Of a DNA stretch of 64,000 bases, positions 34,801 to 46,098 are shown piece by piece. The translations under genes and the position numbers were made by a program. Below the pieces are notes generated by a model, which made no database searches, was not told where the DNA came from, and saw only the letters and a program-made list of their open reading frames with translations. Origin of the DNA: Gnetum montanum. Its lineage: Eukaryota; Streptophyta; Gnetopsida; Gnetales; Gnetaceae. Positions within the stretch are counted from its first letter, which is position 1. Each line of letters begins with the position of its first letter. The stretch is from contig MNCI01022297.1 of assembly GCA_015680685.1 (NCBI GenBank), positions 65,205-129,204 on the forward strand, read 5' to 3'.

Positions 34801-36330
34801 TTCCTCATGAACAAGCCAACGATTAGCCCTCGTATTATACGTTGGTTGGTAATCCTTCAAGAGTTCAATCTAATGATAGTAGATCGAAAAGGCACCGAAA
34901 ACGTAATTGCAGATCACTTATCTTGGTTGCATGAGGACAACAAAAAGGACGAATATGCCATATCTGATCATTTTCCTTATGAAACCCTCTTTGTCGGTGT
35001 AGTGAATAACCAACCCATGAGCACAAATTGGTATAGTAGCATTCTTACCTATCTTCTTTCCCAACAAACACCACAGGGGTTAGACTTTAGGGAGAAGCAA
35101 CAGTTTCTTCACAAAACCAAGTACTTCATGGAAATCAATGGACAACTCTATAAAGTTTGGCCTGATGGCTTGGTTCAATGGTGTGTGCCCGATGAGGATC
35201 AATTAAGAGTTCTCCAAGATGCTCATGAGGGCCCCTGTGGGGGCCACTATGTAGGGAAACGAACGATGATTAAGATCCTGCTTGCAGGATATTACTGGCC
35301 AACACTATTTCAGGATGCCCATCAATTTGTCCAATCCTGTAAGCGCTGTCAACGTGATGGTGGAATGACTACTAGAATGAAGGGTCCACAACAATGGATT
35401 TAACCTTTGGAACCCTTCAACATTTGGGGAATAGATTTTATGGGGTCCATTACACCGATGTCCAATGGAAAAGCTTATATCATTGTTGTTGTTGACTATT
35501 TAACAAAATGGGCTGAAGTAGCTGCTATAACAGACTACACATTGTCTACGGCTGCACGATTTGTACAACAACAAATCGTAAACAGGTTTGGTGTGCCGCG
35601 TGCACTCATCTCTGATAATGGAACACACTTTACGGGTGCAACCTTTTGCAAGTTGATGCAAAACTTAGGGGTTGAACATAAATTAACCACACCTTATCAC
35701 CCCCAAGCTAATGGCCAAGCTAAGGTCACTAATCAAGAGATTATGAGAATATTAACAAGAACAATTAGCAAATTTAGGTGAGATTGGAGCATGAAACTGA
35801 ACGACGCTCTCTGGGCGTACCACTCCACTTGGAAACTCCCTACAGGCTACTCTCCATATGAGTTAGTATACAGAAAACTTCCAAAGCTCCCAATACAAAC
35901 TAAGCTCCGTACACTATCCATGGAATGTGACCTCCACCTTGACCTTGACCTAGCACAAAAACAAAGATTGGCAACTCTAAATATGCTAGACGAGAATAGA
36001 TTGGTTGCTCTATCATCAAATGAGTTGCACAAGGCACATAACAAGCAACATCATGACTTAAGAATTTGAAAGGTTAAGTACCAACCAGGAGAGAAGGTCC
36101 TTTACTAGAACCCCACACATGTACCACAACACATGAAATTTCAAACATTGTGGGAAGGACCCTACATTATTCATACAACCTTTCCCTTAGGAGCCATGAC
36201 AATATACAAACCTGAAAGCCCTAATAAGAGAGTACTGGTCAATGTGCAACAAACCAAACCCTTCCATGAACTAAGAACAACTAGTGCAAATTACACCTCT
36301 AATAGCGGACAACCACACTCCTTATTTTGA
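31854..36330 (+). pseudogene. Pro-pol region of element B (Cys/His motif, protease, RT, RNase H, integrase)
   Basis: In order: a Cys/His motif with core YDHPKGCC (about 31,970-32,030); a Pro/Gln-rich linker; protease (32,700-33,120), where the active-site triad reads NSG instead of D[ST]G; reverse transcriptase (33.4-34.2 kb) with WVSPLVIVPKKGGKWRVC, FLDGYSGYNQI and VFMDDFSTYG; RNase H (34.4-34.95 kb); integrase (35.15-36.3 kb) with an HHCC-type zinc motif (GGHY, then CKRC), GIDFMG, SDNGTHF and an E in VTNQEIMR. These enzymes would copy and insert the element. The frame changes near 31.92 kb and between 34.2 and 34.65 kb, and many stops are present. The assignment is secure; the copy is dead. 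Confidence 0.9.
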
Positions 36331-36348
36331 ATCTCTCTCTTTCAATTC

Positions 36349-36360
36349 AGTCATGGGGGA
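36349..36360 (+). other. First AGTCATGGGGG site of element B
   Basis: AGTCATGGGGGA lies just after the integrase stop. It is identical over 11 bases to the sequence preceding the 3' LTR. Confidence 0.5.
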
Positions 36361-36965
36361 GATGGCCATCTATGCTGATCATTTGAGGCCCTCAGTTCTT
36401 TTAAGTTTTTGTTTTACACAATTTTGTTTTACACATTTTTTTTTTTACAAATTTCTTTAACTTTTCCTATTTTTGTTTTACAACATCGTTCGTACTTCTT
36501 CTTTTATTTGTGTTTGTGTGTCTTATCCATTTTGTTAAGTTTGTCACCTAATAAGTGCTCCAAAGATGGTGTGAATTATTTTCTGTTGGTTGCTAATGTT
36601 TGGTTTTTACTTTAAGTGATAATGTTGATACTAAGGTATGGTTATTTTGCTATAACAGGCAATGAGTCCACATCATCTGTGCATCCACAAATTTCTATGG
36701 TCTCTCTTAGCTTGGAACTGTACAGTCCCTTTCTTCAAAATAATAAGAACTATAAACGAATCGGTGACTGGGCATTTCTCAAACTAAGGAAGGACTCAAG
36801 GATTGAAAAGGGTGTAACTTCAAGGGAACTTGATGCATTTGTGTTGGCCATTCTCTCTTAGGTGCTTGGATGTTTTCTTTGTGAGTTTTCTTACCATTTA
36901 GACGTTACCCAATTGTCAAGAAGCTGAGTAAATAAAATTAAAATTAAAATAAAAAGTCTTTGCAT

Positions 36966-37018
36966 GGTGTGGTTCTCACGAAAAACAAAAAAAAAAGAGT
37001 GGGAATTCAAAGCACACC
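36966..37018 (+). other. Conserved post-pol hairpin, element B copy
   Basis: The arms GGTGTG-G-TTCTCAC (36,966-36,979) and GTGGGAA ... CACACC (36,999-37,018) pair around an A-rich loop of 19 nt. Homologous hairpins in C (51,235 and 51,346) keep the pairing through changed bases. Confidence 0.6.
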
Positions 37019-37701
37019 CCTTAGAAAAAATAATCCTCTGGGCTACAAGCACTGGTTATGGAGCTAAAAACACATTTCCTCTAACTAAGGCCCTTTCTTC
37101 CTTCCTACCTCCTCATCTTTCATTTTGTCGGAATGGTGGTGACTCTTTGGAGAAGGCATTCTTGTTACTTCAAGTGGATGGATTGGCCAAATGTATCAAT
37201 GCGAAGTCACTGGATGTGGTTTGTTTGAGGCCGAACTTGGAACTAAGTCACATTAATCATTAAACACACAAGGGGCTGTACACCACCTTGTTCTTGAGAC
37301 TCCATTCTATCCTCTTCTGTCCATCATTCTTTCTCCATTGTTCACCTCATTGCTGATTGTATCATTAGTGTATATTTTGGTTAATGCATTGTTTTCTTTT
37401 TGGTAAATTCTTGTGGTTAAGAATTTAACTCTTATTCCAAATGACATTCCTAGAGCCTACGAACTCTTTGAATGTGGGAATGTCAAGGCATTAAGGGCAT
37501 GAGCCTGCTTTGGGGAGGACCCACTGGTATTCCTCTTTGGTGCATCAATTGATTTCTTTCCTTTAAACATTTTTGCAATCAATTCTATTTTGTTCATTTC
37601 CATCTTGACATCCATTTCATCGACGTTACAGTTATCTCTTTTTCTCCATCTTTCTTATTCCTTTTCTTTTTCCATTCTATCACTACCAGAGGTTCGCTCC
37701 T

Positions 37702-37713
37702 AGTCATGGGGGT
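37702..37713 (+). other. Second AGTCATGGGGG site of element B
   Basis: AGTCATGGGGGT lies 570 bp before the 3' LTR and within AGAGGTTCGCTCCT context. The corresponding C sequence is AGAGGTATGCTCTT then AGTTGTGGGGG. Confidence 0.55.
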
Positions 37714-38053
37714 CTTGACCCAATTTTTTCGATTTTCTCCTAAGCCCTACACCTTCAGTAGTCACCAATATTATATCTCCAGAATCCACAATAATCCATA
37801 CCACAACTTAGCCAATGGACCTTTCACCGAAGCAAGGTACCAACTGCATTGTGATTCATTTACCCTTGCTAATATAAGACTGTGTTGTGTGTGCAGATGG
37901 TAATCATGCAACAACAGAATGGATCTAGAGGAAACACTCGGAATGGATCGGTGCTGAAGCAATCATGCAAGGAATGAGATTGATGGCGCGCTTATGGATA
38001 GACAACAAAAGACGCAATTTTGGCAATGGCAACAACAAAATTTCTTTCTTTTT

Positions 38054-38076
38054 CTCTCTCTCTCTCTCTCTCTCTT
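38054..38076. repeat. (CT)n microsatellite
   Basis: About eleven uninterrupted CT units in the post-pol region of element B. Confidence 0.9.
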
Positions 38077-38270
38077 TCTCAGCTGCCAAATAAGGACTGA
38101 TGTCAAATGTACATCATGTTCACTCTTGTTTTCATGAACACTAATTTTTTCATGTTTTGTAATGATGATCCGTTCACATGTCGTCCCATTCACCATTAGT
38201 TCTATTCTCGAGTCAATAATTCCATACCTTCCCAATATTTTTTAAGGAACTTGAGGATGAGTTTTTATTT

Positions 38271-38283
38271 AGTCATGGGGGTA
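38271..38283 (+). other. Polypurine-tract-like site before the B 3' LTR
   Basis: AGTCATGGGGGTA abuts the LTR start TGATGGG at 38,284. This is the expected place of the plus-strand primer. Confidence 0.75.
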
Positions 38284-39108
38284 TGATGGGATGCGATATC
38301 GCATGGGCCATGATCGCGATATCATATACGCGATATCGCATCTTTCCCTGCTATATCGCGTACGTGATATCACAGCGTGCCACCAATTCTATAAATAATA
38401 TGCAGCTTTCCCTTGTTTCTCCATCTAGATCTAGACTGTAGCCAAACTCTTGCCATTTTTCCATTCCAGAGTTAGAATAATTTCCATGTGCCCGCAGTAG
38501 GAGTCCTAAAGTGAACAGATCTTTATTCGAGCAATTTTGTACCTGAGCACACAACTGTGTACGATAATAAAGATGAAATGTTGGATAAACCTTGCAGTGC
38601 ATGGACTAAGTTAATGAGGATTTAATTACTATTGAATGTTTAAATGCTTTCTTAGGACTTAATCTCTCTCAACCCTCAACTCTCATAGTTAAGTACATTC
38701 AGTACAACCACTTCGAGCACGTGCGTTATGCTTGGTAATCCCAGTAACAAATAGTGTTTGGTAATCCCAGCAGCATTGCATAGGTTTAAGGTGTGAAATG
38801 GCAAGTGGGAACAAATACTGATGCTAGGATGATTAAGGCTTAGTTAGTTAAAGTTAGTTACTTAGTCTCTTCACCCTTTTCCCTCTTAGCATAGTTGATA
38901 AAAACATAAAAGATATAAAAATAATATACCTCAAGTTCACTTAATCATACAACCATGAAAATTACAAGTGAGCTTGGGAAGACAACGACTAATTAACCTC
39001 AGGTGTTCCATAAGTTGTGTAGGCACTTAGTCTATAGAGTTCGACCGGATCATGCGTGTAACGCTCGTATTCGTATGGTTGAGTGTAGGGGTACCTCGCC
39101 ACTCATCA
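38284..39108 (+). repeat. 3' LTR of element B
   Basis: It starts TGATGGGATGCG and ends CGCCACTCATCA. It is 20 bp longer than the 5' LTR, largely because its palindrome array has five units, including GCTATATCGC and GTGATATCAC. The latter stays palindromic after symmetrical CpG-type changes. The inverted repeat with AATAAAGATG is at 38,516-38,575. Confidence 0.9.
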
Positions 39109-39113
39109 TTAAT
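39109..39113. repeat. Target site duplication of element B, right
   Basis: TTAAT, matching TTAAC at 29,184 in four of five bases. Confidence 0.75.
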
Positions 39114-42100
39114 GCATGGCTATAAATGGTCTTCAAACTAATGTAATCTTTGATATATCAATGATTATGAAACAAAGGATCATGGAGCAATCAAATGTAG
39201 ACTCAGCCTACTACACAATAATAAGGAATGATAGGAGAATGAGGAAAAAAGTAAGGTTTTAATGTTAAAAATGATAAAGGTAAATCACTAAAAAAATAAC
39301 TAAGTATAAATTTCCAGAAAAAAATAAACCAAGTATGGAATAGACTATGAAAGACAAAGTAAAAATTAAGTGTAAAATATAAGTAAAAAGCATAAAATAT
39401 TAAAATAGTAAGACTATGATATAGAGAAAGGGTTTTAGATTTCTTCCCAAATACTAAATGCTGTATTAATGAGTAACAAATTGTTCGCCTCCATAAATTA
39501 CAAGTGATAGATGAAAGATGCAAGTGAATTGAAATTGATAATAAGAACCCAAATATTGAGCAAAATATGGATTTGAAGAGTGAAATTGAACTTTTGGAGG
39601 GTTAGGATATGGAAGGGGAAGTTGTAGGCGTGATCTAGAATTAATTTTGAGATAAAATGAGGTTATTTTGCTAAGGGTCAAATCACTAATTTTGAATCCA
39701 AAAGAATTTTAACTTTGAAATGCTATAGAATATTGAAAATTCTATCCTTGGAAGTGTTTCTGAAGGTACAAAAGTAGGTTGTACATCACATGGATGCTAC
39801 AATGGTGATAGGCATTCATGCTATTAATCTCCTAAAATTTGACAAGTGCTCTCAAATCTCAAGAAATTAGCCTTTAAATTTATGTTTTAAACTTGTATGT
39901 ATAGGCTTAGGATGGTCAATTCCCACTTAGAGCTACTAAAATCAAACTTAGAGTTAAGTATAGTTCACTCAAAATTAACATTGAATCCAAAAATAGCAAG
40001 TTTAACCCTTTTACTTTGTAGGCTCAACCATGCGAACATGTGATGTTGATGCTGTTAGAGTTAGCATCATTAACACTTAGATTTTCATAGTTTCATGTAA
40101 GTGCTAGTTATAGGTGTTCAAGACTTCATATGATGCCTGAATTGGTGTCAAATTAGGCCAAAATGACGTCAAGAATTTCATGAATTCGAGAGACACCATC
40201 AAATGCTAAGCTTGACAATTAATAATGTCATGGTGCATGTGCAAAAGTGCTAACACTAATACTAAGTTAACATTAGGTATGACACTTAGAAAAATTCCCA
40301 AATTTTTTCATGTCATAATCATAAATCTTCAAGGTGCCCAAATTGATACCAAATTGAGCTAAAATGATGTTAAGAAAATGCCAAGGGACCTAAGAGGCAT
40401 GGAGATGTGTCAAAATGCTAATTGCAAAGATCAATAATGATATTTTATAAGTTCTAAAAATGGTGATGCTAATGTGAGTGTCAGTGTTACCCACACATAG
40501 TGAAAATTTTAACCATTTTGTCTAAACTATATTTAAATTTGTAAGGCCCAATTTAACTTCCAAACTAATATTAAAGGCTACCAAGATGAAGTTGAGAATC
40601 CCAAGAGACTTTTGGACATTGTGGACTACTACAAACTAGATATGGAATGCTAATTTGAGGGATGAGACTAATTTTAATAATGTTGATGTTGGTGTCAGCA
40701 TCAGCGTCAACTAGGAAGGTAAACAAAATTAGTGATTTTCAAGGGCAATAATTCTAATTTCTAATATGCCAAAACTAATCTTGAAATGAGTTGAAGTAGT
40801 GATTTTTTATTGTTGAGAGGCTTTCAAGCCTGTTAAATGCTATAATCTAGATGTGTAAAATGAATTAGAGGTGCTAGAGGTTCTGTCAAAGATATGTAGA
40901 CAAGTCATGAACTTGTTGATATACTAAACTTCAAAAAATGTTGATTTTTTAAATCCTAGAAGAACTTGCTAAGTTGTAACACATTTGGAAGTTTGGAGCA
41001 TCAAACTATTGTCAATGAGTCTTCCAAGTCATAGAAACCCATGGCTCATGTCATAACATAATTGCAATGAGGTTGGGAGGTGTTGAAAATGGTGTTTTCA
41101 ATTTTAAACATAGAAACCCAGCATTAGCGTCAGCATCAACCATAGTGAGAAAATTTTTTGAACATTTTATGAACTTTCCCAAAATTACTAAAAGTGAAGC
41201 AGAGATGATGAGGTATAACCTTAAATGGTCCCTAGAGGCTTTCAAAGGTTGAAAACCTATCTTATGAAGCTATTTTTAGTGCATTTTGTCTTATGGTATC
41301 CAAAGAAGATTGATTTGGAATGTGTGTCACATCCAACACTTGGAAAAATTTTGATTTCAAAGTTTTTCCAAGGTCATTAAGGATGAAGTCCATAAGTTGA
41401 ATTATGAACTCAAATGATCCTTGGAAACCTTTAGGAGCTAATAATTTGCTTCGTGATGTATTTAAGGAGTTTGATGTTCAAGCCTACATAGAATGATGTC
41501 AAGACCACACTTAGGCTTAATCTCTAAGGAACCAAAAAAGTATGTACAACACATCAAATATTTATGTTAAACACCAACAATATAAAAAACATGAATAATG
41601 TTCTAATAGTATATAATAATCTTAAAGTAACCATGGATACTTCCTTTATTGATGTTGTGCTCTCTTTAACTGACATAATGAACTCCTCAACTCGCTAAGT
41701 ATTGTTGACTATTGAGAGTGATTTTTCTAATCCCTCTAGCCTTCTTGTTATTGTACCTTTTCATCCTTTAGGCTATCCCCTCAATTGATCTCTTCCCTCC
41801 TCTTACTTTCTCTACTTCCTCCATTTCTCCATCCCCATGTCTCCTACCTCACAATTTAGCACCATCACCCTTCCCCGCTTAATCATAACCATCTCTTTGA
41901 TGGCTTTGTCAACAATCAGATTTCATATCAATGGTTTTCACATTACTTAGATAATTCAATGGCCCTTTGCTAATGTTTTCTCTGATCATACCTACCAAAA
42001 TACCTCCTTGATAACTACTTCAACAGAAGACATTATTCCATGACCATGTGTATATTTCCTTACAAAACACATTGGTGACAAGTCAAAATTATTATTTGAT

Positions 42101-43702
42101 GATGCATCATTTAACAACAAATGCAACAGTACTACCACACGTTAATTGGTACATTTTACAATTGTTTTCCATTCCTAGATTAATTCTCACAATGAGCATA
42201 TAAAATTGACATGCTACCTCTTTAAATCATCCTATTTAAGGGTAACTACAAACTGTTCTCTTTTAATTCTAATATAGTCATGAATAATATCCTCTTCATG
42301 GGACCATGGCCTTTTAAAGAATAACTTCTGTTCATATTTTACCCACTTTTCTTCTTTTACATTAATCATCTAGAGAGTAGCTCCATACATATTTGCATCA
42401 GCAATCATTTTGACCTATCAGTCATCACTTGTGTCTTTAGTTTCTTCTGTATCTTAGAATTGACACAAAAATTGATGAGCTACTTCATGTCTAACATTAT
42501 TTTTCTAGAAGCCTCCTTCTCAACATTCAATAGGCCTTTGACATTGATGTTCAACATTATAGACATCATCTCAGGCTACTCCAACATTGACCTAGATGTC
42601 AAATCTCCATTTCAAATTCCATTAATAATTTCTTTAAGATTGAGATATAAATTAACCATTAGCATCATTTTTAGTGTCATGGTCATTTTTCTTATCTGAT
42701 TGATGCATAAATTGATGGATTGCATCACTTTTAACATCATTTATCATTTTGTATATTCTATGCTTTTAATTGATGTAGCAATTAATGGTCTACGTTGTTT
42801 CTAGTGTTATTTTTGAATCTTTTAACCAAATTGTAATAAATTGATGAAAAAATTGATGGTGGCATCATGTTGACCAATCATTTCATGTTTTAACAATAAT
42901 TTTTGCAATGTATTTTATGAGTTTCTAATTTTTTTTATCACTTTGAAATGGAAAATTAGTGTATGTCGATACCATAAATTTTGTATTTCATTGCATTTTC
43001 AAAATTTTTTAGTATTGGAAGCATTTGAAGCATTCTTCAATGATTTCTATGAATTTTTGCATTTTACATTTGCAGTAGCATTATAACAATGGCATAATTC
43101 ATGTCATTTTCTTTAACATCATCATTTCCACAAAAGGGGATTTGCAAAAGGCTATAAAAAAGGTGGAAGGATTTACATCTCATTTCATCAACATCAATCA
43201 CCTATGCATCAACCATATCTCTAAGTTGCTTGCATATTTTTCATTTTCTAGCCACATTGTTTCAAGCAAGCCTAATTTCTCACAAAACCCTTATTATTTT
43301 CCTTCAATCTCGAGCAAGGTTTTTGTGTATCTATCATATTTATAAATTTGGAAAGTAAAGTTAGGGTTGTCCCTCTTTATTTCATCTTTAGATCTTAAAA
43401 TTTTGTACATTTTAATCTTTCCATCATTAATCTATGATCACCATCCTTGATTAAGTTAGTTTGCACTTCAATTATAACACTCATCTACACCCATTATTAG
43501 ATTGTCACTATCACTATATTTACATTTGCAAAGTCCATTAAAACATCATTAAATCACTTCATTTTCTTTATTATATTCTTAAACATTCTATTATTTGTGT
43601 TCATTGAATTTATTTTTCCTTTTCACAATTTAGAATTTGCATTGTTATTAACATTTTCATAATTTCTCATCATTTTTAACTCTTTCCATCATCGTTATTA
43701 AC
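39114..43702. other. AT-rich intergenic stretch
   Basis: About 4.6 kb with no supported gene. 40.05-41.48 kb contains old diverged repeats (listed separately). 42.4-42.9 kb has several ATTGATG ... CATC words at irregular spacing. Short open frames (for example 41,051-41,252 on both strands) have no coding character. Confidence 0.5.
40050..41480. repeat. Diverged tandem repeats, unit about 200-230 bp
   Basis: Recurrent blocks resembling AATTGGTGTCAAATTAGGCC, then AAAATGACGTCAAGAA, start near 40,138, 40,338, 40,548 and 40,775, with weaker traces at 41.18 and 41.36 kb. A second recurrent block, GTCAGCATCAGCGTCAAC-like, lies between them. Divergence is high. Confidence 0.45.
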
Positions 43703-44285
43703 AATTTAGCTCTTGCAGTTTTTTTCCTTAAGAGTTAGAATATTTTCCAAGTGCCCGCAATAGGTGTAAGAAGGGTGTCCGGCTCTTTATTCGAGCACTG
43801 ATGTATCTAAGCCCATTGGCGTGAACAGCAATAAAGATGAGCTTTTCAAGCATTCCTTGTAGCATTTGGACTTAGTCATTTAATGCATTTNNNNNNNNNN
43901 NNNNNNNNNNNNNNNNNNNNNNNNNNNNNNNNNNNNNNNNNNNNNNNNNNNNNNNNNNNNNGATACTTATGCTAAAAATAGTTAAAGATATAGATTAGGA
44001 TAATTATAGATTATATAATATTTCATTCCTTACTTTCCATACCTTAATTAGATGCCAAAAGATAAAGTAAAAAGCCATAAAAATCAGTTGCCTCAATCTC
44101 ACTTAACCATCGCCACTAGAACATCACAAGTGAGGTTGGGAAGACAACGACCATTCTAACAAAGGGTTTTTCTAGTTAGGGTCTGGTGTATGAAAAAGTT
44201 CTTATAGTCTACGGAATTCGACTGAGTCACGTATGAATGCCTGTGATTCGTATGGTTGGACGTAGGGGTACCTAGCCACTCATCA
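43703..44285 (+). repeat. 5' LTR of element C, 5'-truncated and gapped
   Basis: Similarity to the 3' LTR begins at AGCTCTTGCAG (about 43,703), so the U3 array and TATA box are missing. A run of N covers 43,891-43,961. The end CCACTCATCA at 44,285 abuts the primer site. The inverted repeat CTCTTTATTCGAG ... CAATAAAGATGAGC spans 43,783-43,842. Confidence 0.8.
43891..43961. other. Assembly gap (71 N)
   Basis: Unresolved bases inside the 5' LTR of C. The 3' LTR has about 200 bp at this place, so the gap length is nominal. Confidence 0.95.
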
Positions 44286-44286
44286 T

Positions 44287-44303
44287 TGGCGCCGTTGCCA
44301 AGA
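44287..44303 (+). other. Primer-binding site of element C
   Basis: TGGCGCCGTTGCCAAGA matches the tRNA-Asp complement for its first 14 bases. Confidence 0.9.
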
Positions 44304-44451
44304 ACTGTTAGTCTTACATGCGTCATCTAACCTTAGCAAAATTATCATTCACATCGTTGGAACGGACCCAGGATAGTAACATTTATGCACGCTAGGTGGA
44401 TTAAAGTAAAAAGTAACGTAAACTAAGTAAATGGATTATCTAACATCCAAC

Positions 44452-46098
44452 ATGTCTTCTTCTCACAGGCAAGATGTATCCAACCCACGAGTGCCACAAG
44501 AATGTCGGGTCGTATACAAGCATCCTGATGAATATGTCCCTGACTTCACATTCATCCTACATCAGGATGAGCATCTGCGATGGCGGGACATGGAGGGCAA
44601 CATCATACTACCACCTAACCGATCGACTCCTGGAATGCTATTCCATAATCTTGCCAAACTAGGCATCCAGGACCGTGGTGTGGAGTACATCATAGAGGAC
44701 CATGACTACCGGGACTATAGTCCCACTGAGGCCTAGCGAGCACAAGACTAGCAGCAGGCAGAATGATATGAACACATGAAGGGGAAACAATTCAGTAACC
44801 CCTTATTCTTGCAAGGGCTGCAAGACGATGGGGAACCTATCTTTCTTGATTCCCATTCAGCCGAACTTCCTCTAGCGTAGAAGTTCATTCAGTCCATCAT
44901 CTAGAACAAGCCTCCAAGTGACCAAGATCCCCAAGGGGATGGAGGGTCACATAGGAAGAGTCATGGCTCAAGAAAGGATGGGCAAGATGATCGAGGCCAT
45001 CATCAGAGCAGAGGGGGAGATCGACATCGGAGCGGTGGCGATTCCTCCCCTTCTTCTCCATCCTCTTGCTCCCCTCCACTGTCACCCAATTAAGACTCTA
45101 ATCATAACCATGGTAGAAAGGAGCAAGGAGATGATAGTTGTAAGGACCAAAGGGACCAGCATGGGGAAACACATGACCAATCATGCAAGGCTCACTGTCA
45201 TGAAAGGAGGGGTAGCCAAAATTATCATAAACATCATGGTCCTCAGCAGGACTATGACTCGGATGAGCCGTTGTTGGCTACTTGGAGGATGATCCATATC
45301 ACTGAGGTAGTTCAAATACCTAGCAGGCATGTAAAGCATAGCTAAATCAAATGCATTAACATGAACAACATCCCCTTATTTGAAGGGGGATACAATTGTG
45401 ATCCGAAAACTCACCTACAGGCATTCTATGATGCCTACACCCTGCAAAACATTAACAATGATTAGTAGAAGCTTAAGCTATTCCCTTGCACCCTCTTCAA
45501 GGAAGTAGAAAGCTGGTACCGGTCTTTGGAACCAGAATCAATCAGAAGATGGAGTACGATGCTTGAGATTTTCAATGACAAGTATCAAACATACTCCAGG
45601 GTGGTGAATCTGAGACATCAAATCCAAGGCTGGAAGCAAGGGAATCATGAACCTTTGGATGCAGTAATGAGTAGGTACTATTCATTATTACATCGGTGCC
45701 CTGGTCATGGCTACTCTCAATCGGCACAGCTTCACCATATCCTTGATGGGCTCCGCTTCAAAACTAGAAAGACCCTTGGCATGTATGCCCAAGGACAATT
45801 ATCAGAACTAAGAGCCCATCAACTACAATGCCTTATTGAGCAGGTGGCCAAAGAAGAGGGCGAACTCAAAAAGAAGGAGAGTGCAAAGGAATTTAATTGG
45901 GATCCCTCCATTAGAAAGAGGGAGGTCCAATTCTATGAAGAGGAGGAGGAATCACCACTGGAAGTAGCGGTAAATCAAAAAACCTTGCCCTTACAAAAGT
46001 TTGCATCTGAAATATCGGCAAAGGTTGATAAGATGTGGGACTCTCTGGACAAAAAATTCCAAAGTGTTCTGAAAATTGCAGAAGAGTCCAAAGAGTAA
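44452..46098 (+). pseudogene. Gag of element C
   Basis: A single frame of 549 codons starts from the ATG (MSSSHRQD) that aligns with B. The N-terminal domain has VPDFTFILHQDE, WRDMEGNIILPPNRSTPGML and VEYIIEDHDYRDYSP. A strongly basic, Ser/His/Arg-rich linker (44.93-45.25 kb) follows, then DEPLLATW, FEGGYNCDPKTHLQAF, YRSLEPESI, NDKYQTYSRV, HEPLDAVMSRYYSLLHRCPGHGY and a Glu-rich end. It would form the particle shell and bind RNA. Several stops interrupt it in the first two-thirds, while 45,526-46,098 is open. The terminal TAA at 46,096 aligns with TGA in B, and the same frame continues beyond it into the Cys/His motif. Confidence 0.85.

Larger units (their letters stand above)
29189..39108 (+). 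mobile_element. Element B: structurally complete Ty3/gypsy (Athila-like) retrotransposon
   Basis: This 9.92-kb element has both LTRs (805 and 825 bp), a tRNA-Asp primer site, gag, protease, reverse transcriptase, RNase H, integrase, a post-pol non-coding region of about 2 kb, a polypurine-tract-like site and near-identical 5-bp flanks. The order RT-RNase H-integrase and the motif VFMDDFSTYG place it in Ty3/gypsy near Athila. The LTRs have visibly diverged, and stops occur throughout, many explicable as C-to-T changes, so the copy is old and inactive. It lacks the third ORF of C and A2. Confidence 0.9.

Noticed and set aside
36616-37263. Two open frames in the post-pol region of B
   Set aside because: The homologous region of C has stops in that frame, and the conserved part is the hairpin, not a protein.
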